64,000 nucleotides of DNA from Candidatus Zixiibacteriota bacterium (GCA_034003725.1 JAVEYB010000006.1:1-64000); one strand, 5' to 3'; shown: positions 41,417 through 51,203, counted from the first letter of the stretch. Notes: generated by a model not told the origin, from the sequence alone. Numbers and translations are program-made.

Positions 41417-42612
41417 GCTCGTTTGAGAATCGTTTGCAGATATTCGTTGTAGCGGCGCCCCAGTTCCTCCCACCGATATCGCTGTTCGACCAGGCGCCTG
41501 CCGCGACCGCCCAAAGACTCGTAGGCCGGCAGATTGGCCATGCACTCCAGTATCTGGCGGGCCAGCGCCTCGGAGCCGTCGCGTATCAATAAATGCTCAC
41601 CGTCGACCACTTCCAGCCCCTCCGCCCCTACCGAAGTCGACACCACCACCTTGCTCATCGCCATGGCCTCAAGAATTTTCAAGCGTGACCCGCCGCCGAT
41701 CCGCAGCGGGACAATGTAAACGCCGGCCCGCTCGATATACGGCCGGACGTCATCGACCGTCCCGGTTACGGTAATGCCGTCGCGGAGCCCGAGTTCCCGT
41801 ATCTGGATCGGCGGATTCCGCCCGACAACGTACACGTTGGCCCCCGGACGTTCGGCCCGGATTCGCGGGAACACGTCGTCAGCGAAGTAGGCGACCGCAT
41901 CCTGATTGGGCCGCCAATCCATGGAGCCGGTGAACACCAGCGTATCGGGGTCGGGAGAGATACCGCCCGGACGGAAGTACTCGGTGTCGACGCCGTTATC
42001 GATGACGGCTACCGGGTACGGTACGCCGAAGCGGGCGATCGTGTCCGCCTCGTGGCGTGACACCGCGGTGGCGCCGGCCGCCCACAAGAAACAGGAACGT
42101 TCAAAACGTTCCACCTTGCGGAACTGCAGCGCGATATAGGCCCGTTTCAGCGGATTCGTTTCGTTCTCGAGGTAACGACGCCAGATCGAGGCTTCTATGT
42201 TGTGTGCGACCACTACCGAAGGTATTTCGGTGAGGTTCCTGACAAAACGAGCGTAGGGAGACCACTCACAGATGACGATGTCAAAATCACCTGTCGATGA
42301 CCGTCGCGATACCTCCCGGGCAAAACGCCGAGTGTAATGGTGGGCGACTATATACGGATACGGGGAGAAGAGGTTGGCCAGCAGCCTGAGATAGAACCGG
42401 GGGCCGGACTTTTTTCGGCCGAGTTCGCCGACCGCAATGGGTGTTATTCCGGCGCTCTCCAAATGGGCGCAACCGTTCGACCCCTGCTCGCCGTAGGCGA
42501 GATAGGATACTCGGTTCTCCCGGCTGAGGGCGTGCGCAAGGTTAAAGGATCGAATGCGCTTACCGGTATTCAGCGGGTACGGGAACTCTTCGTCGATAAT
42601 CAGAATATTCAT
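41413..42612 (-). CDS. GT-B glycosyltransferase, EPS-type (Stp1-like)
   Basis: The 399-residue protein begins MNILIIDEEFPYPLNTGKRIRSF. It contains VVVAHNIEASIWRRYL, VIDNGVDTEYFRP, FTGSMDWRPNQDAVAYFADD and VPLRIGGGSRLKILEAMAM. This pattern matches the sugar transferases found in exosortase-associated EPS loci. ATG 42612 starts the fold; a possible start 18 bases earlier adds MAPDAA. Its stop overlaps the next glycosyltransferase start (ATGA). It follows the CapK-like gene by 51 bases on the same strand. Confidence 0.88.
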   Translation of the reverse strand: MNILIIDEEFPYPLNTGKRIRSFNLAHALSRENRVSYLAYGEQGSNGCAHLESAGITPIAVGELGRKKSGPRFYLRLLANLFSPYPYIVAHHYTRRFAREVSRRSSTGDFDIVICEWSPYARFVRNLTEIPSVVVAHNIEASIWRRYLENETNPLKRAYIALQFRKVERFERSCFLWAAGATAVSRHEADTIARFGVPYPVAVIDNGVDTEYFRPGGISPDPDTLVFTGSMDWRPNQDAVAYFADDVFPRIRAERPGANVYVVGRNPPIQIRELGLRDGITVTGTVDDVRPYIERAGVYIVPLRIGGGSRLKILEAMAMSKVVVSTSVGAEGLEVVDGEHLLIRDGSEALARQILECMANLPAYESLGGRGRRLVEQRYRWEELGRRYNEYLQTILKRA

Positions 42613-42663
42613 AGCTGCGTCAGGCGCCAATATATCGCCACAACGCCACTACGAAAAGTCAAA

Positions 42664-44061
42664 TCATTGCCCTAGTGGACCTTCGGCGGCTTCCTCCGGA
42701 CTCGACCCCGGAGCTGCCAGCCGCGATACGATGTAGGGGAATTTGCCCGACGGCGAGCGGCGGATCGTCTCGACGCGGCGTAAGTCAACCGAGGTATTCT
42801 CTCCCATGAGTCCGCGCAGCAGCCGCTTAAGTGATGCGACCTGGGCGGCGTGTTCGGTTGGATCGGCGGCAATGTTTACAATTACCTGCCCGATGGTCTC
42901 CTGAACCACTTGAATTTTGGCGCAAATCCGTGAATGTCTCACCGCATCTAATACCGCCGAACCATGCACGCAACTCCCATCGGGGCGTTGCAGGACCTCG
43001 ATCGTTCTCCCGCGCAGATCGACCAGTCGTGGCGATTCCAGTCCGCAGGGGCAGCGAGTTGTATCGATCCGCCCGAGATCTCCAATATCGTATCGGATGA
43101 GCGGCATTGCCGTGTTGCGGAGATCGGTCACGAGAAGCTTCCCAACCTCTCCGGGCATTCCTTTTACCGGCTCGATTTCGCAATAGACACTTTCGGAGAA
43201 CAGGTGATATCCGTTTCGCTCGGAGCATTCGATCCCCGCCGTGCCGAATTCCCGCGCGCCGTACCGCGACAGGCAGCGATCGGCGAGAATCCGTTCGATC
43301 GTATCGCGCTGCGTTTCGGAGAGAGGTTCGGCGGAGCATACCACCAGAGGGACGCGGACCGCAGGCACACGGCCTTCGGAGATACGGACCGCCAAATCAT
43401 ACGCAAGTGTGGCATAGGCGCCGACCAGGGTCGGCCGGTGCGCGCGAGTCTGACGCACGAATCGTGCATACGTTTCATCGGTCAGGTAGGTGGTATCGGC
43501 GAAATAGAGACGGGTGGCGAGAAGCTGCACGAGTCGTGTTTTCAGATTTGAAGGATGCACGGCATCAACTGCCGCACCCCACAGCCAGCCCTGCCACTCA
43601 CCATCGCGCCACCCATAATACCGGCTGAGCGCCAGATCAATACCGCGGCGGTAAAGCTGGCACCTGATGTCTCTGTAGAATTCCAGGGGCTGCCCGGTCG
43701 TACCCCCGGTTGAGGTACGGATGATATGTCCGAGACCGGGCGCTGTCGATACCGCCTTCGAGTCGGCAGCGATCAAATCTGCCTTGGTCACCGGCGGCAA
43801 AAACCGAAGATCATCGAACGAACGCAGATCGCCGGGCTGGAATCCGATTTGCTGAAACCTCTGGCGATAGAACGGCGTGTACCGGGAGGCCAGCTCGACT
43901 ATCATGCGGAGCCTCTGAAGCTGCCGCTCCCGCTGCACCTCCAACGGCTGATGGATCGATTCGTGTACGTCTTCGGCATGGCGGTATTTCGGCCATTCGC
44001 CGCGATGAAAATCAAGCAGTCGAACGGCCAGTCGGCCTGCTAGTCGAGATGCCACCAACAT
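42664..44061 (-). CDS. CapK/PaaK-like adenylate-forming enzyme (copy 1)
   Basis: The 465 residues resemble phenylacetate-CoA ligase-type AMP-forming enzymes and the capsule protein CapK. Key parts are the P-loop-like IIRTSTGGTTGQPLEFYR, the acyl-binding YGAREFGTAGIECSE, a Cys-pair CPCGLESPRLV after DIGDLGRID, and SGKFPYIVSR near the end. In polysaccharide loci such proteins are thought to activate an acid for transfer, but the substrate is unknown and CoA use is unproven. GGGGAGG lies 5 bases before ATG 44061. It is one of three paralogs in a row, all on the same strand. Confidence 0.78.
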   Translation of the reverse strand: MLVASRLAGRLAVRLLDFHRGEWPKYRHAEDVHESIHQPLEVQRERQLQRLRMIVELASRYTPFYRQRFQQIGFQPGDLRSFDDLRFLPPVTKADLIAADSKAVSTAPGLGHIIRTSTGGTTGQPLEFYRDIRCQLYRRGIDLALSRYYGWRDGEWQGWLWGAAVDAVHPSNLKTRLVQLLATRLYFADTTYLTDETYARFVRQTRAHRPTLVGAYATLAYDLAVRISEGRVPAVRVPLVVCSAEPLSETQRDTIERILADRCLSRYGAREFGTAGIECSERNGYHLFSESVYCEIEPVKGMPGEVGKLLVTDLRNTAMPLIRYDIGDLGRIDTTRCPCGLESPRLVDLRGRTIEVLQRPDGSCVHGSAVLDAVRHSRICAKIQVVQETIGQVIVNIAADPTEHAAQVASLKRLLRGLMGENTSVDLRRVETIRRSPSGKFPYIVSRLAAPGSSPEEAAEGPLGQ

Positions 44062-44191
44062 TAATCCTCCCCGAGAGGCAGTCTTGTGCCTGACCGCAAT
44101 GTTGCCCGGGATAAGCACGGATGCTCGAACGCAACTCCCGAAGGCGACATCGGTGCGAAAGTCGACGCGGGTCGGTCGGGCGGATAGCCCG

Positions 44192-44416
44192 TTACCGAGG
44201 CCTCACCGAGTCAAATTCCTCAGCAGTCAGCCACCGAATCTCACCGACGGTCTGGGCAAAATACAGACACAGCCCACGGTAGACGATCTCCAGCCGACCG
44301 CGATTTCGGTCACTGGCGTTGAGGCGGGCCCACAACTCACCGTTGCGGTCGGCGCATACGACTTCCGTTTCGGTCTCAATCAGATGCAGTGGAAACGAAG
44401 GAACAGCTACCGGCAT
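44192..44416 (-). CDS. Small conserved-looking hypothetical between CapK-like genes
   Basis: A 74-residue protein (MPVAVPSFPLHLIETETEVVC at the start) with no membrane segment, two Cys residues and a mixed charged tail. GGGGAGG lies 5 bases before the ATG, identical in quality to the neighbouring CapK-like genes. That is the main reason to believe it is translated. I recognise no family. It sits between two CapK-like genes, 130-140 bases from each, so it may be a helper or carrier for them. Confidence 0.5.
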   Translation of the reverse strand: MPVAVPSFPLHLIETETEVVCADRNGELWARLNASDRNRGRLEIVYRGLCLYFAQTVGEIRWLTAEEFDSVRPR

Positions 44417-44555
44417 GACTACCTCCCCAAAGAGATTGGTTGAATTGCCAATCCATTATGTGGGGTAGAAACGCCATCTCATGACTGTTAGCGGCGGAAA
44501 AACTGCACGTTAATGGCGACCGGTTGCAGAAGCGATGGCAGGGCGCCCGGTCTGA

Positions 44556-45917
44556 TCAGGAGGGAATTTCGCACTTGAAGTAGCGCAATTTGCCGGACTT
44601 TTCGGGAGGGATGTCATCGACGATTTCTATGGAGACTGTCACTGCCTCGCCGATGAGGTTCTTTATACAGGTCCGGATGTGTTCCTGCAGCTCGGGAGTG
44701 GCCGGCGGGTCGTTGGTGATTTTCACGTGCCAGTCGGTCAGTGTCCGCTGGATGATCTGCGTCTTTCCCATCGGAGGTCCGGTTTCAGTGATCTGGACGC
44801 CGAGGACGAGTCCGGACCGACGGGTGCCGTCGAGCGCGACGTAAAAGTCCGACAGACGGCCGACACCGGCGGTCATCAGCGGAAGACTGCGACCGCATGA
44901 ACATGTAGCTTCGAGAGGACGTCCGACGTCACTCAATTCATAGCGAATCATCGGAAATCCGTAGTTGGTCAAGTCCGTGACGAGTATCTCGCCGTCTTCA
45001 CCGGGACCGACCGGTATTCCATCGCGTACGAATTCGACGACCGCGATCTCCGCGGCGATATGGTGACCTTCGTGCGCCCTGCATTCGCACGACGTATTTC
45101 CGACCTCGCGCGAACCGTACATATCATAGACGGGGGCCTGATACGCGCGTTCGAACAGCTCGCGCATGGATGGATACAGCATCTCGCCGGTTGACATGAT
45201 CCCCTTGACTTTCTCCAGCGGGAGCTGCCGGGCGAGAGCGTACTCGGTAAATGCCAGGAGGCCGCCGGGAAAGCACTTGATGTAGCGCGGGCCAAATGAG
45301 CGGAAGTCCCGGTAGAAACGCTCCAGCGTATCGGCAGTGGCTCCCCCGGTATAAAACAACTGCATACGCTGCAGGTAGCGGTCTTTAACGTGCGTCAGCC
45401 AGGAATGATGGTGGTGAAAATCGATGTGGGGCGGCCAGAAAATCGAGACTTTGTCGCCCGGCATCTGCCCCATAAATCCCTCAAACCGCCAGGCCACGGC
45501 CTGTTTCATGGTTGCACCGATCTTGTCACGATACAGCGTGAGGCGACGCGTGGTGGTACCGCCGGTGCCGAATACCTGCAGGTGCTCCTCGGTGAATTTC
45601 GACGAGATGAGATCGGTGCGATGGGCGTCGATCAAATCACGCGTCAGGACGGGGAGTTTCCGGAGGTCGTCCACCGACTTGAATGAGTCGGGCGTCAGCC
45701 CGCGTTCGTCGAACACGCGCCGGTAGTACGCTGTCGTATCGTAGGCATGTTTGAGCATCTCCGACAACCGCTGCCACTGATAGTCCAGCAGGCGCTGGCG
45801 CGGCCAGTACTGGCTTTTCAACAGGAACTTCCATTGCGCCATCGCGGCATGCTTTTGTTCCCGCACCAGCAGCAGCCGCTGCGCCGTGTTGCGCAGCAGA
45901 GTCGAGTACAACGACAT
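44556..45917 (-). CDS. CapK/PaaK-like adenylate-forming enzyme (copy 2)
   Basis: The 453 residues share the copy 1 plan: FGTGGTTTRRLTLYRDK (ATP loop), MYGSREVGNTSCECRAHEG, then CSCGRSLPLM, and a C-terminal IPPEKSGKLRYFKCE carrying the expected lysine. The Cys-rich segments suggest bound metal, as in the family. Substrate unknown. AAGG lies just before the ATG. It lies 29 bases after copy 3 in the same direction. The middle of the protein has a His run (FHHHHSW) not seen in the others. Confidence 0.78.
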   Translation of the reverse strand: MSLYSTLLRNTAQRLLLVREQKHAAMAQWKFLLKSQYWPRQRLLDYQWQRLSEMLKHAYDTTAYYRRVFDERGLTPDSFKSVDDLRKLPVLTRDLIDAHRTDLISSKFTEEHLQVFGTGGTTTRRLTLYRDKIGATMKQAVAWRFEGFMGQMPGDKVSIFWPPHIDFHHHHSWLTHVKDRYLQRMQLFYTGGATADTLERFYRDFRSFGPRYIKCFPGGLLAFTEYALARQLPLEKVKGIMSTGEMLYPSMRELFERAYQAPVYDMYGSREVGNTSCECRAHEGHHIAAEIAVVEFVRDGIPVGPGEDGEILVTDLTNYGFPMIRYELSDVGRPLEATCSCGRSLPLMTAGVGRLSDFYVALDGTRRSGLVLGVQITETGPPMGKTQIIQRTLTDWHVKITNDPPATPELQEHIRTCIKNLIGEAVTVSIEIVDDIPPEKSGKLRYFKCEIPS

Positions 45918-45946
45918 CCTTGTTTCCCTGTCCGTGAATTCCCGTG

Positions 45947-47323
45947 CTACTTCAAATGGGCGACCGGGTCGATTTCCGAAATACTGAAGCGGTATTTTCC
46001 CGACGCTTCAACCGGAATCGAATCTACCTGTTCAATCTCGTACTTCATCAGCGGGCCGAAAAAGCGATTGACCGACTCGGCAATCATCCGCTTCGAATCC
46101 TCGCCGAACGATTGATCGACAGCCAGTCGCAGCAGAAGGAAGTCTTTTTTCTTCTGCACAAGCTGCGCCTGCACGATTCCAGGCACGCGCGCGATGAAAT
46201 AGATCGTCATGGCGGCGCCCGAAACGACAGCTCCTTCGGGTGTGACCAAAAAGTCCGTGACGCGCCCGCCCACGATTTCCATCATCGGCAAGGTTCTTCC
46301 GCATGAGCACCCGGTCTCAAGAAGCATCCCCATATCTTCGATCCGATACCGGATGAACGGCAGCGCGTAGTTGTGCAGATCCGTGATTACGATCTGCCCC
46401 AGCTCGCCCGGACGGCACGCCCGGTCATTGCGGATAATCTCAACCAGGAGCGTATCGGCGGCAATATGCAGACCGCGATGCGCCTCGCATTCCGACGCGA
46501 TCACACTGAATTCCCGGCTGCCGTAGCGGTTGAACACCGGGCAGCCGAAGACATCCTCCAGCAGGCGCCGCTGATCGTCGGTCAGGACCTCCGCGGAGGT
46601 AATGATGCTTTTCGGGCGGTGGTAACCGGTGATTCCCCGCTCCTTGATGAAACGCGCGATCAGGTAAATCGCGTTGGCGTATGCCACATAGGTCGACGGT
46701 TTCTCTTTGTTGAGGCGCTCGACAAACCGAGCCAGTTTCTCTTCCGTGATCTCGCTGGTATCGAGGATCACGCGGCGGGAGAAAAACCGGTCGCGAAGGT
46801 TGTCCATGGTAGAGCGGGGAGCGTTCAGGTCGCGACGGTGGCCCCAGATAGCCGCTCCTTTGTGATAGGGCTCGAGTCCGGCCCAGCGGTCGTGCCTGAT
46901 CGTATTGGCGATACGTCGGTAGACGCTGTCCGGGCTCATGAAGAACCGGAGGGGCGACCCGGTAGAGCCGCCGGTCTGGTTCGGGATGCGGTCAGAAATC
47001 GGCAGGCTGGCAGCCGTCAGTTCGTCCCGATGTTGCTGGATATCGCTTTTGGTGAGGACCGGCAGACGTTCGATATCACGAAGAGACTGCACCGCGACCG
47101 GATCGAACCCTGCCTCGGCAAACCGGCGGGCGTAAAAGGGGCAGTTTTTCGCGGCGTGCGACAGCAGAGCCTTCAGGCGCGTCAGTTGCAACTGCTGCAA
47201 TTGCTCGGGCGGTAACCACTGAGTACGTTCGGCCTCGCGAACGAACTTCATGTCAGTGTGCCGATTTCTGATCCCCATCAAGGGGATAACTACATACCGC
47301 GCCAGTGGTTGAATCCAGTCCAT
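45947..47323 (-). CDS. CapK/PaaK-like adenylate-forming enzyme (copy 3)
   Basis: The 458 residues again show the adenylate-forming pattern: RIPNQTGGSTGSPLRFFMSP, the RYGSREFSVIASECEAH segment, CSCGRTLPMM and the terminal VEASGKYRFSISE. The N-terminus (about 1-16) is hydrophobic and may touch the membrane. ATG 47323 is preferred over the GTG at 47425, which would overlap the polymerase gene without family similarity. It follows the O-antigen ligase-like gene by 88 bases. Confidence 0.78.
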   Translation of the reverse strand: MDWIQPLARYVVIPLMGIRNRHTDMKFVREAERTQWLPPEQLQQLQLTRLKALLSHAAKNCPFYARRFAEAGFDPVAVQSLRDIERLPVLTKSDIQQHRDELTAASLPISDRIPNQTGGSTGSPLRFFMSPDSVYRRIANTIRHDRWAGLEPYHKGAAIWGHRRDLNAPRSTMDNLRDRFFSRRVILDTSEITEEKLARFVERLNKEKPSTYVAYANAIYLIARFIKERGITGYHRPKSIITSAEVLTDDQRRLLEDVFGCPVFNRYGSREFSVIASECEAHRGLHIAADTLLVEIIRNDRACRPGELGQIVITDLHNYALPFIRYRIEDMGMLLETGCSCGRTLPMMEIVGGRVTDFLVTPEGAVVSGAAMTIYFIARVPGIVQAQLVQKKKDFLLLRLAVDQSFGEDSKRMIAESVNRFFGPLMKYEIEQVDSIPVEASGKYRFSISEIDPVAHLK

Positions 47324-47411
47324 GATTACGAGTGCTCCATTTCGGGCGTGCCCGGTACGGTCGGGCTTTTGATCCCGCGTGCCGCATTCCGGGTCTAACG
47401 ATGTATCGGCA

Positions 47412-48869
47412 TCAGGTGCCTGCACCTTCGGTTATCGGACGCGATTGGTTCGCCGAAACGGCGGTGTCGCCGGTTTGTTCCTGAAGCGCCGTTTTGACGT
47501 AGATGGCCGCCATGGCTCCGATCAGGCCGGCATACATGTACCAATTCCAGCGGAAAAAGTTGTGCGCCGTGCCACCGTTGACCAGCATCGCCAGCATGGA
47601 GGCGACAAATGCCTCTTTATGCGCATGATACCACCGCACCAGGTCCGGATCTTTCGGGGGGGAGTGGAGTCGGCGCGGGGTCGTCAGCACCTGGTGGAAC
47701 GCGCTCGCGAGGAAAATGAAAAAGGCAAAAAATCCCACGATGCCCAACTCGGCGAGCAGCTGGACGTACAGAGAATGCGGGCTCATGAAAATCTCCGGTC
47801 CGTACTTGCCGGACCCGCTGGCCGGCGCAAATGCTCCGGAGCCACAGCCGAGAATGGGTCGGTCGGCAAAAATACGCATGCCGTTTTCCCAGATCGCCAC
47901 GCGGTTGGTGCTGATCTCATTCACATCGCCTCCGCTGACCAGGGTTTCATACCGCCCCTGGTATTGCTCCGGAAGCAGGAACCAGGCGATCAGCAGAAAC
48001 GCAGCTGCGCCGAGCGCCCCCGCAAGTCGGTATTTGCTGTACCAGACCGTAACGCCGACCACGGTCAGTGTAGCAAGCAGACCGCCACGCGATCCGGTGT
48101 TGACAATCATCAGGAGGAACATGAAGAGTACGCCCAGAAGAATCGTGCGGGGGATCTTTCCGCGAAAGTACTTGATCCAGGCGATGAGGAACGGCAGCGT
48201 AAAGGCGAGCGTGGCGGCGAGCGTATTGGCGCCGCTTCCAAATGAACCTCGGCCTGTCGCCCGCTGAATACCCATACGAATAACCGCACCGCCACCGTAA
48301 TAATCGCGAAACGACAAAAACATCTCGCGGAACATCAAAAACAGGAAGACTCCCATGAAGATGTTCCACTTGGTCCTGGTGTCGACGGTATACACGATGA
48401 TCATGTAGAAGACGATCAGTTTGAGGAAGTTCTCGATAGACTCCTCGGTCCTGACGGGATCGAAACTGACACCCCAGGAGATGATGATAACCGCCCAGAG
48501 TCCCAGCATCGTAATGAAGGGCATGTCGTGAGGCAGTCCAAATGACCCGTGGCGTTTCTTGTGCGCGAGGATGGCAGCGAGAAGCACGCCGATGCCGATG
48601 ACCCGTTCCAGCGATAATGCATCCAGCGCCGGAAACATCTCCCCCGGACGAATCACGAATGTCACGAAATAGAGCAGTAACCCGACATAGGGAAATCGCA
48701 CCAGCAGTACTATACCGATAGTGAGCCCGGCCAGCGCGATGAAGATCACCGGTTTCAGAAACAGCGAGCAGACCCCGACAACGAGGCTGATGAGGACGAT
48801 TGTCGCCCACAGCAGATGCCGCTGGGAGACCATGCCCCGGCCGCTGAATTCCTGATAGCGATGGTTCAC
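47412..48869 (-). CDS. O-antigen ligase/polymerase-like membrane protein
   Basis: The 485-residue protein has about eleven to twelve membrane helices. A periplasmic loop (about 285-355) holds NRVAIWENGMRIFADRPILG, the conserved O-antigen ligase (WaaL/Wzy) block, followed by SPHSLYVQLLAELGIVG. Family members join polymer to lipid A or polymerise lipid-linked repeats on the outer face of the inner membrane. Which of the two occurs here cannot be told. It lies 36 bases after the UDP-sugar dehydrogenase gene in the same operon. Confidence 0.85.
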   Translation of the reverse strand: MNHRYQEFSGRGMVSQRHLLWATIVLISLVVGVCSLFLKPVIFIALAGLTIGIVLLVRFPYVGLLLYFVTFVIRPGEMFPALDALSLERVIGIGVLLAAILAHKKRHGSFGLPHDMPFITMLGLWAVIIISWGVSFDPVRTEESIENFLKLIVFYMIIVYTVDTRTKWNIFMGVFLFLMFREMFLSFRDYYGGGAVIRMGIQRATGRGSFGSGANTLAATLAFTLPFLIAWIKYFRGKIPRTILLGVLFMFLLMIVNTGSRGGLLATLTVVGVTVWYSKYRLAGALGAAAFLLIAWFLLPEQYQGRYETLVSGGDVNEISTNRVAIWENGMRIFADRPILGCGSGAFAPASGSGKYGPEIFMSPHSLYVQLLAELGIVGFFAFFIFLASAFHQVLTTPRRLHSPPKDPDLVRWYHAHKEAFVASMLAMLVNGGTAHNFFRWNWYMYAGLIGAMAAIYVKTALQEQTGDTAVSANQSRPITEGAGT

Positions 48870-48905
48870 GTATCCGCCTTTTTGCCGGCGCGTTCTCAGC
48901 CCCGG

Positions 48906-50207
48906 TCAGGATCGCCCGGTAGCCACGTACTTGAAGCCGATTTCCTTGAGCGCCTTTGGGTTATAGATGTTACGCGTGTCGTATACGATCGGCGTTCGCA
49001 CTAACGACTTGATTTTCCTGAAGTCCAGGTCGCGGAATTCGTTCCATTCCGTGGCTATAATCACGATATCCGCACCGGTCACCGCATCATATGCATTCTT
49101 ATGGTATTTGATACCCTCGATATTCTTTTTCGCTTCATCCATCGCGGCCGGATCAAACGCGTTTACGGTCGCCCCCTGCTCCATCAGGCGGCGGGCGATA
49201 TAGATTGCCGGAGCCTCCCGGACGTCATCGGTATTCGGCTTAAACGACAGCCCGAGCAGACCAATCACCTTTCCCGGTACCGATCCGAGTGCGGCTACCG
49301 CTTTCTGAACGGCGAGTTCCCGCTGGCGGGCGTTAACCTCGATAACGGCCCGGGCAAGCTTGAAATCATAGCCGACATCCTCGGACAATCTCGCCAGCGC
49401 CGAGACATCTTTGGGAAAGCACGAGCCGCCGTAGCCGGGACCCGGATGCAGGAATTTCGGACCGATCCGTTTGTCCATGCCGAGCGCCTTCGACACCTGG
49501 TAGACGTCGGCGCCGACAATATCGCAGAGATTGGCGATTTCATTTACGAACGAGATGCGCACGGCGAGCATCGTATTCGACGCATACTTGATGACCTCGG
49601 CCGTCTCGTTGGTGGTGCTGACGATCGGCGTCTCCAGCAGGAACAGGGGTCGGTAGATATCGCGCATGATGGCGAGGGCGCGCTCGGAATCGCAGCCGAG
49701 AATGACCCGGTCCGGCCGAAGGAAATCGTTGACGGCCGCTCCCTCGCGCAGGAACTCCGGATTTGACACGACATCAAACTCCACGTCGGAGCTGGCGGTC
49801 TCCCGAATCATCTGACGAAGCCGCCGGGCCGTGCCGACCGGAACGGTGCTTTTGATCGCGATAATCTTGTACTCGGTCATGTACCCGGCCACTTCCTTCG
49901 CGACCGCTTCGATCTGGCTCAGGTCGGCGTATCCGTCGGGGCGCTCAGGTGTGCCGACGGCAAGAAACACCACGAGGCTGCGATCAACCGCCTGCTTCAG
50001 GTCGGTTGTGAAGTGGAGCCGGTCGAGTTTCACGTTGCGCTGGATCAGTTCGCCGAGGCCGAGTTCGTAAATCGGAACCTCGCCCCGGTTGAGCATATCG
50101 ATTTTTTCTTTGACCTTGTCGACACAGACGACATTCATGCCGAAATCGGACAGGCACGTGCCTGCCACCAGACCGACATAGCCGGTTCCCACGACGCACA
50201 CATTCAT
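48906..50207 (-). CDS. ugd: UDP-glucose 6-dehydrogenase family protein
   Basis: The 433-residue enzyme begins MNVCVVGTGYVGLVAG, the NAD Rossmann motif. It contains IKSTVPVGTAR, the SNPEFLREGAAV stretch and the catalytic Cys loop PGPGYGGSCFPKDV near 250-263, and ends with the C-terminal UDP-binding domain. It oxidises a UDP-hexose (probably UDP-glucose to UDP-glucuronate) in two NAD-dependent steps. The start overlaps the epimerase stop as ATGA (50204-50207). UDP-glucuronate made here would feed the adjacent 4-epimerase. Confidence 0.93.
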   Translation of the reverse strand: MNVCVVGTGYVGLVAGTCLSDFGMNVVCVDKVKEKIDMLNRGEVPIYELGLGELIQRNVKLDRLHFTTDLKQAVDRSLVVFLAVGTPERPDGYADLSQIEAVAKEVAGYMTEYKIIAIKSTVPVGTARRLRQMIRETASSDVEFDVVSNPEFLREGAAVNDFLRPDRVILGCDSERALAIMRDIYRPLFLLETPIVSTTNETAEVIKYASNTMLAVRISFVNEIANLCDIVGADVYQVSKALGMDKRIGPKFLHPGPGYGGSCFPKDVSALARLSEDVGYDFKLARAVIEVNARQRELAVQKAVAALGSVPGKVIGLLGLSFKPNTDDVREAPAIYIARRLMEQGATVNAFDPAAMDEAKKNIEGIKYHKNAYDAVTGADIVIIATEWNEFRDLDFRKIKSLVRTPIVYDTRNIYNPKALKEIGFKYVATGRS

Positions 50208-51166
50208 TGTTGTTCCTGCTTGTTGATATACCATCGAGCAAAGCGCATCAGCCCGTCATCGATCGACACTTTGGGCGCAAACCCACAGAGGCGACTCGCC
50301 CTGGTGATGTCGGCGTAGGTCTGGTCGACATCTCCCGGCTGCGGCGGCAGCTTTCGCATGATCGCGCGTTTGCCCAGCTTCTGTTCTATCTTGCTGATGA
50401 GATCGCGGAGCGTAACCGTGTCCGAACGGCCGAGATTGAGTATCTCGTAGTCGAATCGGGACTGCCGAACCGCCATGATACCATCCACGATATCATCAAT
50501 AAACGTATAATCCCTTCTGCTGTCGCCCTCGCCAAACATTGTTATCTCCTCGCCGCGCCAGATTTTCGCGGTGAACAAATGTATGGCCATCTCCGGCCGC
50601 TGACGGGGGCCGTACACGGTGAAAAACCGCAGGCAGGCGGTCGGAAAACCGTAGAGGTGGTGATAGGTGTAGGCCATCAACTCCCCGGCTTTCTTGGTAG
50701 CCGCGTACGGTGAAATCGGGTGATCGACGGAATCGTCTTCCGAAAACGGCACCTTTCGGTTGTTCCCATAGACCGAGGACGACGACGCAAACAGGTAGCG
50801 TCCGACGCCGTGTCTGCGACACGCCTCGAGCACGTTCATGGTACCGACCAGGTTGACTTCCTGATAGAGTACCGGGTTTTTGATCGACGGGCGCACGCCT
50901 GCCATGGCCGCCAGATGAATCACCTCGCCGACCGGTCCATCGGCAAAACACCGCTCGACGGCATTGGGATCTCGAATATCACCTTCAACGAGACGGTAGC
51001 CGGCCTGTTCCAGGTGGCGCCGGCAGTTGACTCGCTTGATTGCCGGGTCGTAGAAATCGTTGAAATTGTCAATTACCGTGACCCGGTGTCCGGCGGCTAG
51101 CAGCCGGTCGACCAGGTGCGACCCGATGAACCCGGCTCCCCCTGTTACCACGATCGACTCAGGCAT
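50204..51166 (-). CDS. UDP-glucuronate/glucose 4-epimerase-like SDR
   Basis: The 320 residues are an extended SDR epimerase: TGGAGFIGSHLVDRL at the N-terminus, HLAAMAGVRPSI, SSSSVYGNN and the YAATKKAGE catalytic Tyr/Lys, then FFTVYGPRQRPEMA and RRDYTFIDDIVDGI. These match UDP-glucuronate 4-epimerases, and the pairing with the dehydrogenase supports UDP-galacturonate synthesis. UDP-glucose 4-epimerase is the alternative. AAGGGG lies 4 bases before ATG 51166. It is the first gene of the leftward series. Confidence 0.85.
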   Translation of the reverse strand: MPESIVVTGGAGFIGSHLVDRLLAAGHRVTVIDNFNDFYDPAIKRVNCRRHLEQAGYRLVEGDIRDPNAVERCFADGPVGEVIHLAAMAGVRPSIKNPVLYQEVNLVGTMNVLEACRRHGVGRYLFASSSSVYGNNRKVPFSEDDSVDHPISPYAATKKAGELMAYTYHHLYGFPTACLRFFTVYGPRQRPEMAIHLFTAKIWRGEEITMFGEGDSRRDYTFIDDIVDGIMAVRQSRFDYEILNLGRSDTVTLRDLISKIEQKLGKRAIMRKLPPQPGDVDQTYADITRASRLCGFAPKVSIDDGLMRFARWYINKQEQQ

Positions 51167-51203
51167 TGAGCCCCTTCTCACAACTTTCGTTTCGGAATGA
51201 CGA

